A stretch of 41,607 nucleotides of DNA from Lachnospiraceae bacterium (GCA_030526405.1 JAUNCZ010000030.1:1-41607), one strand, 5' to 3'; counted from the stretch's first letter, positions 24,734-32,678 are shown. The notes: generated by a model not told the origin, from the sequence alone. Made by a program: numbers and translations.

Positions 24734-25522
24734 TTATTTCTGCAGCAGGATTCTGTCATTGAGCATCTCTTTGCCGGCACCGGCCTTGAACTGCTCCAGC
24801 AGATCACTGACAGTCAGATTATCCCTTGTTTCTCCCTCCACATCGATGACAATGTTTCCGGAGTCCATCATAAGGGTTCTGTTTCCCATTCGCAGAGCAT
24901 CCTCCATGTTGTGGGTGATCATCAATGTGGTGATCTTATGCTCTTCCACAATCTCCCGTGTAAGCTTCAGCACCTTCTCCGCAGTAGCCGGGTCCAGAGC
25001 TGCTGTATGCTCATCCAGAAGAAGAAGCTTCGGCGGGTTGATGGTGGCCATCAGAAGAGTCAGGGCCTGACGCTGTCCTCCGGACAGCAGTCCCACCGGA
25101 TGATCCATGCGGTCCTCCAGACCGATGTCCAGCCTTGCCAGCTGCTCCGCAAATGCCTGCTTTTCGGATCTGGTGATAAAGGAGAGCCAGCCCCCCTTTC
25201 CTGCAGCCAGGGCCAGGTTCTCAAGGATAGTCATACCCGGGGCACTTCCTCTCATGGGATCCTGATACAGACGTCCGATCTGTCTGGCTCTGGTATGCTG
25301 GGGCATAAAGGTGATATCCTTCCCGTCCAGGATCACCGCTCCTGAATCAGTGAGGAAATCTCCACAGATGGCATTGAACATGGTAGATTTTCCCGCGCCG
25401 TTGGACCCGATGATGGTGGCAAAATCACCTTTTTTCAGATGAAGAGAAAGGCCTTTGATGGCTACCTTCTCATTCACAGTGCCGGGATTGAAGGTTTTGG
25501 AAATTGATTCAAGCTTCAGCAT
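24734..25522 (-). CDS. trpZ: Tryptophan ABC transporter ATPase (TrpZ type)
   Basis: This is the ATP-binding subunit of the transporter encoded with the next two genes. The 262-residue protein has Walker A GSNGAGKST, the signature LLSGGQRQALTLLMA, Walker B LLLLDEHTAALD and the switch histidine in MITHNMEDAL. Family resemblance is to the ATPases of branched-chain-amino-acid-like and PF04392-linked transporters. The tryptophan assignment comes from the UGG T-box upstream of the operon, not from this protein. Its ATG is one base after the permease stop region, so the two are coupled. Confidence 0.85.
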   Translation of the reverse strand: MLKLESISKTFNPGTVNEKVAIKGLSLHLKKGDFATIIGSNGAGKSTMFNAICGDFLTDSGAVILDGKDITFMPQHTRARQIGRLYQDPMRGSAPGMTILENLALAAGKGGWLSFITRSEKQAFAEQLARLDIGLEDRMDHPVGLLSGGQRQALTLLMATINPPKLLLLDEHTAALDPATAEKVLKLTREIVEEHKITTLMITHNMEDALRMGNRTLMMDSGNIVIDVEGETRDNLTVSDLLEQFKAGAGKEMLNDRILLQK

Positions 25523-25523
25523 C

Positions 25524-26447
25524 TTATCTTCCTCCCTTCTTTCCGTGATTCATACGTCTCTGGATATTTGGCCACTGTTTCTTCAGATATGGCAGGAAAA
25601 TCGCCAGAACTACGATCACTGATGATACCAACTTCAGCATAAATGCCGGCATATGGAAACGCAGTGCAATGGTATATACAAGACGGAAGATGAAGGAGCC
25701 CAGCACAACGCCCATGGCACGCTTCATGATACTTCCTCTGGCAACGATGGTTCCTCCAATCAGCAGAGAAGCCAGAGCCATGGTAACCATACCCTGACCG
25801 ATGTTGATATCCACAGATTTCTGAGACTGGGATAACAGAACACCGGAAAGGCCGGTGAAGGCATTCGCCACACAAAGTCCGATGATGGTGGTAAATGCCG
25901 GGTCGATGGAGGAGGATTTAACCATATCCGGATTATTTCCTGTGGCACGGATGGCAAGGCCAAGCCGGGTTTTCAGGAAGAAATTCAGAAATACCACCAC
26001 CAGGATCACTGCCAGAAGGGCAACGATCAGAACAGACATGGATGCAAGGGGTGTGTCCTTCAGCAGATCCTTCACCATTGTAAATACAGTGGTGGTCTTG
26101 TTCATGTTCAGAAGGGAAGAACCTCCCATAATGGCAATGTTAATGGAATACAGACCTGTATTCACGATAATTCCGGACAGCAGACTGTCGATTCCCATCT
26201 TTGTCTGCATCAGTGCTGTGATAAAACCGGAGCACATGCCCGCCAGCATTGCCGCAAAGATGGAAAGGATCGGATGACCGGATAAAGCCACAACTGCACC
26301 CACAGCAGCACCCAGAGTAAAGCAGCCGTCTGTGGAAAGATCACAGACATTCAGCATGGAATAACTCAGAAATAATGCCAGTACAGTCAGGGAACACATC
26401 AGTCCCAGCTCCAGGGCGGTCTGTCCAAGAGACAGGTAAATGGACAT
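25524..26447 (-). CDS. trpY: Tryptophan ABC transporter permease (TrpY type)
   Basis: The 307-residue protein is a polytopic inner-membrane permease of the branched-chain/ribose type. It has about eight hydrophobic segments and the conserved DLSTDGCFTLGAAVGA near residue 35, SGIIVNTGLYSINIAIMG, and ANAFTGLSGVLLSQSQKSVDINIGQGMV with the cytoplasmic loop that contacts the ATPase. It lies 22 bp after the binding-protein gene and is followed immediately by the ATPase gene. Confidence 0.85.
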   Translation of the reverse strand: MSIYLSLGQTALELGLMCSLTVLALFLSYSMLNVCDLSTDGCFTLGAAVGAVVALSGHPILSIFAAMLAGMCSGFITALMQTKMGIDSLLSGIIVNTGLYSINIAIMGGSSLLNMNKTTTVFTMVKDLLKDTPLASMSVLIVALLAVILVVVFLNFFLKTRLGLAIRATGNNPDMVKSSSIDPAFTTIIGLCVANAFTGLSGVLLSQSQKSVDINIGQGMVTMALASLLIGGTIVARGSIMKRAMGVVLGSFIFRLVYTIALRFHMPAFMLKLVSSVIVVLAIFLPYLKKQWPNIQRRMNHGKKGGR

Positions 26448-26469
26448 GGGTCACTCTCCTCCTTTTCAC

Positions 26470-27555
26470 TTATTCAAAGGACTCTGCTGTGGTGATCTCC
26501 TGAACTTTAGTGCAGAATGGCTCAAAGGCAGCCTTTACTGTCTCAAAGTCAAGACCAATTGCATCGCAGGTCTCAGTATTTACAGTTGCAGTACCGTTAT
26601 CAAAGGTCATAACGGAAAGGGTTGCAGGATCTGCTCCCTCCAGAAGGATCTCAGCGATCATGTTGGCAGTCTCAACACCGAGGTTTGCGTAATCAACACC
26701 GTATCCCAGGAAAGCGCCATTCAGAGCGAAGGAATCAGCTCCTGTGTAGTGAGGGATTCCAGCCTCAGTGAAGGTCTCGTAGATGGAAAGCTCTGCAGTC
26801 ATGATGGTGTTGTCAGTTGGTGTGAATACTGCATCACATTTGTCTGCCGCAATGGATTTGGCAGCCATCTGCACCTCATCAGTGGTGGTGCCTGTGTATT
26901 CTTTGTAGGCAATTCCCTTCTCGTCCAGATACTCCTTTGCAGCCTTGATCGGAGCTGTGGAGGAATCCTGTCCTGCATCGTAAAGCAGGGCAATTAGGTC
27001 TGCCTCAGGATCCTGGGCAAAGATCAGGTTCATCACTGCTGCTGTATCAAGGAAATCGGAGGTTCCTGTGATATTGGCACCAGGCGCCTCATTGGACTCC
27101 ACAAGGGCTGCTCCCTCAGGATCAGATACTGCGGAAAACACCACCGGTGTGTCAGTTCCCTCAGTTGCTGCCTGCATAGCCATGGCAACCGGTGTTGCAA
27201 CACCCACCATCAGATCCACTCCATCAGCCTGGAAGTTGGAGATGATCTGGTTCATAACGGTTGCATCTGCATTACAGTTATCATAGGCCACATCAAATGC
27301 CACACCTTTTTCCTCACCGATCTCTGTGAGACGGTTCTGGATATTATCAACAATCTGGTTCAGAGATGCATCATCCACATAGTTGCAGATACCAACTGTG
27401 TAGGTTTCCGCAGCACTGTTCGCTGCTGCTGCCTCTGAAGAAGCTTTTGAGGAGGCTGCACTGCTGTCTCCGCCGCCGCAGGCTGTCAGTCCTGCTGCCA
27501 TCACTGCTGTCATCATCACTGTACCAAGTTTTTTAGTCATGTTTCTGTTCATCAT
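26470..27555 (-). CDS. trpX: Tryptophan ABC transporter binding lipoprotein (TrpX type)
   Basis: This 361-residue lipoprotein belongs to the ABC_sub_bind family (PF04392-like). A signal peptide ends in the lipobox LTAC, with Cys26 as lipidated residue. A Ser/Ala-rich linker follows, then the periplasmic-binding fold beginning YTVGICNYVDDASLNQIVDNI. Other landmarks are GVATPVAMAMQAA, PVVFSAVSDPEGA and GYGVDYANLGVETANMIAEILL. Related trpXYZ operons in Firmicutes are known to be T-box controlled. Here a T-box with UGG specifier lies directly upstream. GGAG is ten bases before the first of two adjacent ATGs; the second is possible. Confidence 0.88.
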   Translation of the reverse strand: MMNRNMTKKLGTVMMTAVMAAGLTACGGGDSSAASSKASSEAAAANSAAETYTVGICNYVDDASLNQIVDNIQNRLTEIGEEKGVAFDVAYDNCNADATVMNQIISNFQADGVDLMVGVATPVAMAMQAATEGTDTPVVFSAVSDPEGAALVESNEAPGANITGTSDFLDTAAVMNLIFAQDPEADLIALLYDAGQDSSTAPIKAAKEYLDEKGIAYKEYTGTTTDEVQMAAKSIAADKCDAVFTPTDNTIMTAELSIYETFTEAGIPHYTGADSFALNGAFLGYGVDYANLGVETANMIAEILLEGADPATLSVMTFDNGTATVNTETCDAIGLDFETVKAAFEPFCTKVQEITTAESFE

Positions 27556-27713
27556 AGTTTCTAATCTCCTTTATTCTTGTATTTCTGGATGGCAGATGTA
27601 GTTCGGAAGAAGCCACCGAATAATCTGGCAGAGAGATCAGCACTTCAGCTGTCCCACTGTCTTTGGATACCCGGAACAGTCTGTTAACCATCCGGAGAAT
27701 TACCCATAAAAAG
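27556..27713 (-). other. trpX 5' untranslated tail after the T-box
   Basis: These 158 bases lie between the T-box terminator and the trpX ribosome site. No ORF or second regulatory fold is convincing. Confidence 0.3.
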
Positions 27714-27742
27714 AAAAAAAACCTGCCCCCACAAGGGACAAG
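27714..27742 (-). terminator. T-box terminator hairpin
   Basis: On the minus strand CTTGTCCC and GGGGCAGG pair (two G-U) around a short loop and are followed by eight T. This is the regulated terminator of the tryptophan T-box. It is competitive with the antiterminator formed by the T-box sequence just upstream. Confidence 0.85.
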
Positions 27743-28002
27743 TCATAAAACCTGCGATACCACCCAAATTGACGAATAATCGTCCACTCGCTTCATACGC
27801 CATCACGTACGCCCAATTGATAACGGGTGGGATCCCGTCGGCATATACAGAACTGATCTTCTTTCCCTGCCGCCCTCTGAAGTCCATTCACAAGCCTGCG
27901 CTCCATTCCGCTCTCACCACCCGGAACTCGCTTTGGGTTAACAAGTATGCTACTACTCTTCATCATCGGTTTTCATATGAGATTCCTTTGAATCATTTGT
28001 AC
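27714..28002 (-). promoter_or_regulatory. T-box riboswitch, tryptophan (UGG specifier)
   Basis: The minus-strand leader has the T-box proper GGGTGGTATCGCAGG (plus 27749-27763) just before an intrinsic terminator. A Stem I region begins near 27970 with the AGTAG motif and has AGCGAGTTCCGGGTGGTGAGAG-like distal bulge sequences (about 27900-27930, shown here only in outline). In the expected specifier loop the bases GTGAATGGACT place UGG, the tryptophan codon, at 27884-27886. Uncharged tRNA-Trp should bind both ends and block termination, turning on trpXYZ when tryptophan is short. Confidence 0.88.
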
Positions 28003-28008
28003 TTTAAC

Positions 28009-28037
28009 ATGATAAACTGAAAACAAGTTTTTGTCAA
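28009..28037 (-). promoter_or_regulatory. trpXYZ promoter
   Basis: On the minus strand a consensus TTGACA (plus 28032-28037) and TATCAT (28009-28014) are 17 bp apart. Transcription should begin near 28002 at the 5' end of the T-box leader. Confidence 0.75.
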
Positions 28038-28041
28038 GCAT

Positions 28042-28130
28042 AAAAGAAAACCGCCGGTATTGGACTGACCCTGGATAGCAGGGATATAGCTCCCACTATC
28101 AAAAAATAAGGTCTGATGTCCACCGACGGT
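28042..28130 (-). ncRNA. Long structured RNA or terminator after iolG
   Basis: On the minus strand a compound stem can be drawn: ACCGUCGGU pairs with ACCGGCGGU (9 bp, one G-U), GGAC with GUCC, then GACCUU with AGGGUC, and an apical GAUAG/CUAUC plus GGGA/UCCC hairpin. U4CU4 follows. It could be an unusually long terminator for iolG. The internal loops and bulges are also compatible with a regulatory RNA. I do not recognise a known family. Confidence 0.5.
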
Positions 28131-28284
28131 CTTCCTTTCATGCCTCTACCAGGAAAAAAAAGAAGCAGTTTATGTCAGCTAAAGCTGTCCAGAATCACGC
28201 GCCAAGTCTCCGCCAGTGTAGACTTGAACAAAGTGTTCTTTGTCAGATAACAAATATATCAACCCGGAGCAAGGGTATTTCTAC
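28131..28284 (-). other. iolG 3' region with small hairpins
   Basis: No gene is seen. On the minus strand AAGTCT/AGACTT (about 28205-28227) and CAGCT/AGCTG arms form short hairpins, and a run of eight T occurs near 28153-28160. Together with the longer element downstream this is an RNA-structure-rich 250 bases. Confidence 0.35.
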
Positions 28285-29307
28285 TTAGCCCTGGATCTCC
28301 TCAAGCTTCACAGGACGTCCCTCGAGAAGAGATTTCTTAGCAGCGATGGCGATACGTACAGGCTCCAGACCATCCTTGCCGGTTACAGGAGTCTCCTTGT
28401 CATTTACCACTGCGTCCACAAAGGCGATGGTCTCAGCAACAAAGGCATCGTTGTATCTCTCCAGGAAGAAGTAGGTTGGTTTTGCAGACTCTACTCCTGC
28501 TGCTGTACTGATAAATGCTGCATTCTCCAGGTTGTTGTTATCCTGAACAGCACCCTTCTCGCAGTGAACCTCTACTCTCTGGTCGTATCCATATGGAGCT
28601 GTACGGCAGTTGTCGATGACACCGATTGCTCCGTTGGCAAATTTCAGAGTTACAATGGCTGTATCCACATCATCGTAATCAGCATAGCCTGGATCTGTCA
28701 GGATGGTTCCCACTGCATTTACCTCAACAACATCGCTGCCGGACAGGTAACGAACCATATCGAAATCATGGATCATCATATCCAGGAAGATTCCTCCGGA
28801 TACAGCAACGTAGGACATTGGAGGTCCTGCAGGATCACGGGAAGTTACCTTCACTACATAAGGAGCTCCCAGTTTTCCAGATGCAACTGTGTCACGAACA
28901 GCCTTATGAGATCTGTCAAAGCGGCGAACAAATCCAACCTGCAGTTTTACTTTTGCCTTCTCCACTGCAGCCAGAGCCTCTTTGATCTTGCTGATATCTG
29001 TGTGAATTGGTTTCTCACAGAAGATATGTTTTCCCGCCTCAGCTGCCTTGATGATAAAGTCAGCGTGGGTATCTGTGGAGGAGCAGATAAATACTGCATC
29101 CACGTCAGGATTTGCGAATACATCCTCCGGATTGTTTGTTGTGGCAGGAATGCCAAGGCCTGCAGCCCATGCTTCCATCTTCTCATTCATAAATGGATCT
29201 GCCACCATTACTACCTCTGCAGTTGGAACGAAGTTCTGAATGTTTGTTCCGTGAAGCTGTCCGATACGACCTGCGCCCAGCAGACCGATTCTGAGTTTGT
29301 TTGCCAT
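28285..29307 (-). CDS. iolG: Inositol 2-dehydrogenase
   Basis: IolG oxidises myo-inositol to 2-keto-myo-inositol with NAD. The 340-residue Gfo/Idh/MocA protein has the Rossmann motif GLLGAGRIGQLHG (8-20), catalytic Lys99 in CEKPIH, and GGIFLDMMIHDFDMVRYL with the Asp and His of the catalytic site. The C-terminal alpha/beta domain has VDTAIVTLKFANGAIGVIDNCR. Related sugar or scyllo-inositol dehydrogenases cannot be excluded from sequence alone, but neighbours support inositol. It lies 50 bp after the TIM-barrel isomerase gene, and the two form one unit. Confidence 0.9.
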   Translation of the reverse strand: MANKLRIGLLGAGRIGQLHGTNIQNFVPTAEVVMVADPFMNEKMEAWAAGLGIPATTNNPEDVFANPDVDAVFICSSTDTHADFIIKAAEAGKHIFCEKPIHTDISKIKEALAAVEKAKVKLQVGFVRRFDRSHKAVRDTVASGKLGAPYVVKVTSRDPAGPPMSYVAVSGGIFLDMMIHDFDMVRYLSGSDVVEVNAVGTILTDPGYADYDDVDTAIVTLKFANGAIGVIDNCRTAPYGYDQRVEVHCEKGAVQDNNNLENAAFISTAAGVESAKPTYFFLERYNDAFVAETIAFVDAVVNDKETPVTGKDGLEPVRIAIAAKKSLLEGRPVKLEEIQG

Positions 29308-29357
29308 ATGTTTCTCTCCTTATCTAATAAATATTTTTTGGTTTTTCAATTTATTCT

Positions 29358-30155
29358 TTAAAACTCTGTGCTGATGGCCATAATGGCTTCAACAGCCTTT
29401 TCTGTAGAGGTTTCCGGGAAAAGCTCAAATCCAAGACGGCCGGTATAGCCATTTTCTGCCAGAGCCCGGAACACTCTGCTGTAATTGATCTCTCCTGTAC
29501 CAGGTTCATGACGGCCGGGACAGTCTGCAACATGGATATGTCCCATCTGTTTTGCATATTTGCTGATGGTATCGCAGATGCACCCCTCATCCAGCTGCAT
29601 GTGATAGACATCATACAGCACCTTCAGCATTGGTGAGCCAATCAGTTCTGTAATCTCCGCTGCCATCTGGGTGGTGGCCAGAAAGTTGCCCACATGATCC
29701 GTTGTAATATTTAATGGCTCCAGATTCATGGCAATGCCGCTTTCCTCTGCAATTTTTGCGCACTCAAGAAGGGTATCATACATGGCACAGAGCTTCACAG
29801 TATGAGACAGATTCTCGTAGGAATCAATCACCAGTCCCCCGTCCCCCAGTCCGTTGGAATGGATGGTAACACTTTTTGCCCCCACCTTTTTCGCAGCCTC
29901 CACTGATCTTCTCAGAAAAGCAAGATAGGCCTCTTTATGAGAAGGATCAATCAGAGACAGGTCCGCATCACCGTTAAAACCAGAGATACCGATTCCCGCT
30001 TTCTCAGCCGCTTCCTTCACAGCGTCCAGATCCTTATCCTCCCAGCTCCAGAATTCTACCCATTCAAATCCGTCATCCTTAGCCGCCTGAAATCTTTCCA
30101 GAAACGGAAGCTCAGAATACATAGGTTCAATACATGCAGATCTTTCCAACTTCAT
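29358..30155 (-). CDS. TIM-barrel sugar isomerase, Hyi/IolI-like
   Basis: The 265-residue protein belongs to the AP-endonuclease-2/xylose-isomerase-like TIM-barrel superfamily. NLEPLN (metal-binding Glu), VLYDVYHMQLDEG (Asp and His) and HIHVADCPGRHEPGTGEINY resemble hydroxypyruvate isomerase, while its location before iolG suggests an inosose isomerase such as IolI. The C-terminal FELFPE supplies the second Glu. I infer a role in inositol or inosose handling. The precise substrate is not decidable here. Confidence 0.75.
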   Translation of the reverse strand: MKLERSACIEPMYSELPFLERFQAAKDDGFEWVEFWSWEDKDLDAVKEAAEKAGIGISGFNGDADLSLIDPSHKEAYLAFLRRSVEAAKKVGAKSVTIHSNGLGDGGLVIDSYENLSHTVKLCAMYDTLLECAKIAEESGIAMNLEPLNITTDHVGNFLATTQMAAEITELIGSPMLKVLYDVYHMQLDEGCICDTISKYAKQMGHIHVADCPGRHEPGTGEINYSRVFRALAENGYTGRLGFELFPETSTEKAVEAIMAISTEF

Positions 30156-30274
30156 TCTAATATCCTCACCCTTTCCGTGTACTACAGAGAAAGCATCCTT
30201 ACAGAAATCATCAGTTGCCGTCTCCAGATTCCTGTGTCAGCCCCTGACTCTCACTGCCTGCGCCATATTATTCA

Positions 30275-30440
30275 TTTTGCACAATAGCACAGTTTTTTGT
30301 GTTGTTTTTATCTTCCTCTTGTGGTTATATTACCACAACAATGTGCTTTTGTGCAATATAAACTTGATAAAACGGTGTTTTTCATAGAAAACCCTTGCGT
30401 AAACAGTGCAAAATGCACAGATAAGTTGTGCAAAGCACAA
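30275..30440 (-). promoter_or_regulatory. Operator-like inverted repeats upstream of isomerase-iolG
   Basis: Several repeats built on TTGTG/CACAA halves lie here. They include TTGTGGT-N6-ACCACAA (30319-30338), TTGTGC-AAA-GCACAA (30426-30440), GTGCA-AAA-TGCAC (about 30407-30419), GTGCTTTTGTGCAA (about 30343-30356) and TTTTGCACAA (30275-30284). A minus-strand promoter candidate, TTGCAC and TAATAT 18 bp apart, overlaps the TTGTGGT repeat. The arrangement suggests a transcription factor with several sites, perhaps controlling inositol genes. Confidence 0.5.
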
Positions 30441-30458
30441 TTACATTCAAAGAAAAAA

Positions 30459-30488
30459 GGGCCATCGCAACGGTTGTTGCGACAGCCC
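30459..30488 (-). terminator. iolE terminator
   Basis: On the minus strand GGGC/GCCC outer arms and TCGCAAC/GTTGCGA inner arms flank a CA/CA internal loop and a four-base loop, followed by T6. It lies 45 bp after the iolE stop and is almost a copy of the trpXYZ terminator. Confidence 0.8.
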
Positions 30489-30533
30489 CTTACTATTTTT
30501 CACTTTGTAATCAACGGATTCCGTTTCCTCTGA

Positions 30534-31430
30534 TTAAAGTCCTGTATGCTCAGCAATGTATTTTCTTGCTTTCATAGCGAACTCAAGTGGGTTAGCTTTT
30601 GCAGGATCCTGCTCAGCCTCTACTACTACGCAGCCTTCGTATCCGGATTTCTCGATGATCTGGAAGATTCCATCGAAGTCAACATCTCCGTCACCAGGTA
30701 CTGTGAAGCAGCCGTTACGTACAGAGTCAAGGAAGCTCCATTTCTCCTCACGGGATTTAGCTACAACAGCTTTTCTCATATCTTTCAGATGGATATGACG
30801 AACGCGGCTGATGTATTTGTCAAGGATTTTAACTGCATCCAGACCTGCGAATGTGCAGTGACCAGAGTCGAACAGAAGGAATACCAGCTCAGGATCAACA
30901 GAGTTCATGAAACGATCAATCTCCTCCTCTGTCTGAACTACTGTTCCCATGTGGTGATGGAATGTCAGAGTCATGCCCATGTCTTTAGCAACTTTTCCAA
31001 GTTTGTTCAGACCTGTTACAAGACGATCCCACTCCTCGTCGTTCATAACGTATTTTCCCTCAAGGATAGGCTGATCCAGCATACCCTGAGTAGAATAAGA
31101 CTGCTCAGAAACACCGATTACTTTAGAACCACAATATTTCAGGAACTCCAGAGATTTGATGAACTCAGCCTCTACTTCCTCGTATGGTTTTGTAAGCAGG
31201 AAAGATGAGAACCACTGGTTAACAATACGCATTCCTCTCAGATCCAGCTCTTTTTTCAGCTCCTCTTTGTCTGTTGGGTATGCTCCTCCAACCTCGGATC
31301 CTGTGTATCCAGCCAGAGCCATCTCAGAAAGGATCTGTTTGTAGGTATTCTCTTTTCCAAGATCAGGCATGTCGTCATTTCTCCAGCCGATTGGTGCCAT
31401 TCCTAAGGACACTTTGTTCTTATCTAACAT
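30534..31430 (-). CDS. iolE: Myo-inosose-2 dehydratase
   Basis: IolE dehydrates 2-keto-myo-inositol in inositol catabolism. The 298-residue TIM-barrel protein starts MLDKNKVSLGMAPIGWRNDDMPDLG, a characteristic beginning. It has GYTGSEVGG, TFHHHMGTVVQTEEEIDRFM, LLFDSGHCTFAG and HIHLKDMR, which carry the family's metal and substrate residues. ATG at 31430 is chosen because GGAGGA sits just upstream; the earlier in-frame ATG (31445) overlaps that site. It is probably transcribed alone from the promoter at 31496-31524. Confidence 0.93.
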   Translation of the reverse strand: MLDKNKVSLGMAPIGWRNDDMPDLGKENTYKQILSEMALAGYTGSEVGGAYPTDKEELKKELDLRGMRIVNQWFSSFLLTKPYEEVEAEFIKSLEFLKYCGSKVIGVSEQSYSTQGMLDQPILEGKYVMNDEEWDRLVTGLNKLGKVAKDMGMTLTFHHHMGTVVQTEEEIDRFMNSVDPELVFLLFDSGHCTFAGLDAVKILDKYISRVRHIHLKDMRKAVVAKSREEKWSFLDSVRNGCFTVPGDGDVDFDGIFQIIEKSGYEGCVVVEAEQDPAKANPLEFAMKARKYIAEHTGL

Positions 31431-31459
31431 TGTTTCTTCCTCCATACTATTTTCTTATT

Positions 31460-31486
31460 GACTTTGTGTAAATTCTTCACAAAGTC
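31460..31486 (-). promoter_or_regulatory. Operator-like repeat in iolE leader
   Basis: GACTTTGTG and CACAAAGTC are perfect 9-bp inverted arms with a 9-bp centre. The repeat begins about three bases after the predicted start of transcription, a usual place for a repressor site. It shares TTGTG/CACAA half-sites with the cluster at 30275-30440. Confidence 0.55.
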
Positions 31487-31495
31487 GCTAGGAAC

Positions 31496-31524
31496 AGTAT
31501 ACCTGTTTCATGCAAAATTGTAAA
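31496..31524 (-). promoter_or_regulatory. iolE promoter
   Basis: On the minus strand TTTACA (plus 31519-31524) and TATACT (31496-31501) are 17 bp apart. Transcription would start near 31489, giving a leader of about 59 nt. Confidence 0.65.
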
Positions 31525-31581
31525 TGACAGATGTGGTCTAAATGCTCAATTTTCGAAAAACTTTCTCAGGAAGCAGATTTC

Positions 31582-32451
31582 TCACACAAGGCTCCGCACA
31601 TCCTTTTTTACATATTCTCTGTACTTCTCCGGAGTCATTCCCACCTCCCTGGCAAACAGAGTGATGAAGTAGTTGCTGTTGGAATATCCCACCTTTCTGG
31701 CAACCTCTGCCACCTTCAGATCGGTGGAATGCAGCAGCAGCTGAGCCTGACTGATCCGCCTGCTGGCGAGGTACTTCATGGGTGCCATTCCATAACGTTT
31801 TTTGAACTCATGGGAAATAAAGGTCTCCGAATACCCCAGTTCTGCCGCCAGAATAGACAGAGTCAGAGCCATTTTATAGTTCTTATCAATGTAGGCCTTG
31901 ATCCCTGTGGCCTTCAGCCCTGTTTTTTTCAGATAGGAGTTGTCTTTCTCCAGCTGATCCAGAAAAACGATGAGGGATGCACCCAGCAGCTGCACCGCAA
32001 GATCGTTGAAGCTGTCCTTCGCCTTCCGGCTCAGCAGATAATACAGCTGTTCGCAGTACCCCTCCACCACGGGAAAGTTTTCTCCTCCGTGGAGCAAAAA
32101 GGGATCATCCGCCTTTCGCAGAAAATCCGCCGGCAGTCCCTTTTTCCTCAGGTTTGTGATGCCGATGCTGAAGTAATCCACTCCTCCGTCCGCCACCGTC
32201 TCTGTCACATGGAGCTCACCGCAGTTATACAACAGTACATCCCCCCGTTTCACAAGGGCGGTTTCATTTCCCTGTCTGTAAAGTCCCGCTCCTCTGGTGA
32301 TCACTGTCAGCTCACAGATGTCAGGATGACCGTGCATCAGAAACTGGTATTCCTTCTCATCATAATGGCGCTTGTCCACAGAGGTCACAATGGGCAGGGA
32401 TCCATGTTCAAAGTATTTTTTCAATTGCTTTTCAGTATCCACCCAAAGCAT
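31582..32451 (-). CDS. AraC-family transcriptional regulator
   Basis: The 289-residue protein has an N-terminal cupin-like sensing domain (about 30-140, with HGHPDICELTV and RGDVLLYNCGELH) and a C-terminal double helix-turn-helix of AraC type (about 185-285). In the latter, LTLSILAAELGYSETFISHEFKKRYG and VAEVARKVGYSNSNYFITLFAREVGMTPEKYRE are the two helical units. It ends 58 bp before the iolE promoter and is on the same strand. It is a natural candidate for control of the adjacent iol genes, but its ligand is unknown. Confidence 0.88.
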   Translation of the reverse strand: MLWVDTEKQLKKYFEHGSLPIVTSVDKRHYDEKEYQFLMHGHPDICELTVITRGAGLYRQGNETALVKRGDVLLYNCGELHVTETVADGGVDYFSIGITNLRKKGLPADFLRKADDPFLLHGGENFPVVEGYCEQLYYLLSRKAKDSFNDLAVQLLGASLIVFLDQLEKDNSYLKKTGLKATGIKAYIDKNYKMALTLSILAAELGYSETFISHEFKKRYGMAPMKYLASRRISQAQLLLHSTDLKVAEVARKVGYSNSNYFITLFAREVGMTPEKYREYVKKDVRSLV

Positions 32452-32609
32452 AACGATTCAATCTCCTCCCGTTTTCAGGCTTTCTCCTTGTCTGGCAAAC
32501 GATTGTTATAAGCAACCCGGACTCTCCGGCTTTCAGACATTATCCCTGCTCTGATAACCGGATTTATGAACCCAGCCACACATGCTCCGACTTCCAGACC
32601 TTTTTTGAC

Positions 32610-32615
32610 AGTATA
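32610..32615 (-). promoter_or_regulatory. Possible araC-type regulator -10
   Basis: A minus-strand TATACT with TG one base before it could be an extended -10 for the regulator gene. No convincing -35 is present. The leader would be about 150 nt. Confidence 0.3.
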
Positions 32616-32678
32616 GCACAGGAGTGCCCGCACCGGAAGACTCCCCACCAGTTCCCTCCTTCGAAGCCACTCTTCCTC

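Noticed and set aside
24457..24807. Minus-strand frame through repeat copy 2
   Set aside because: Its downstream half lies in the repeat core and meets a stop in the corresponding frame of copy 1. It also runs through the trpXYZ terminator, so it is not likely to be a gene.
28042..28130. Lysine, FMN or SAM riboswitch after iolG
   Set aside because: Single short matches (such as GGTAGAGGC and CCGGCGG) occur, but the conserved cores of these riboswitches are missing, and the element is at the 3' side of iolG rather than before a matching gene.
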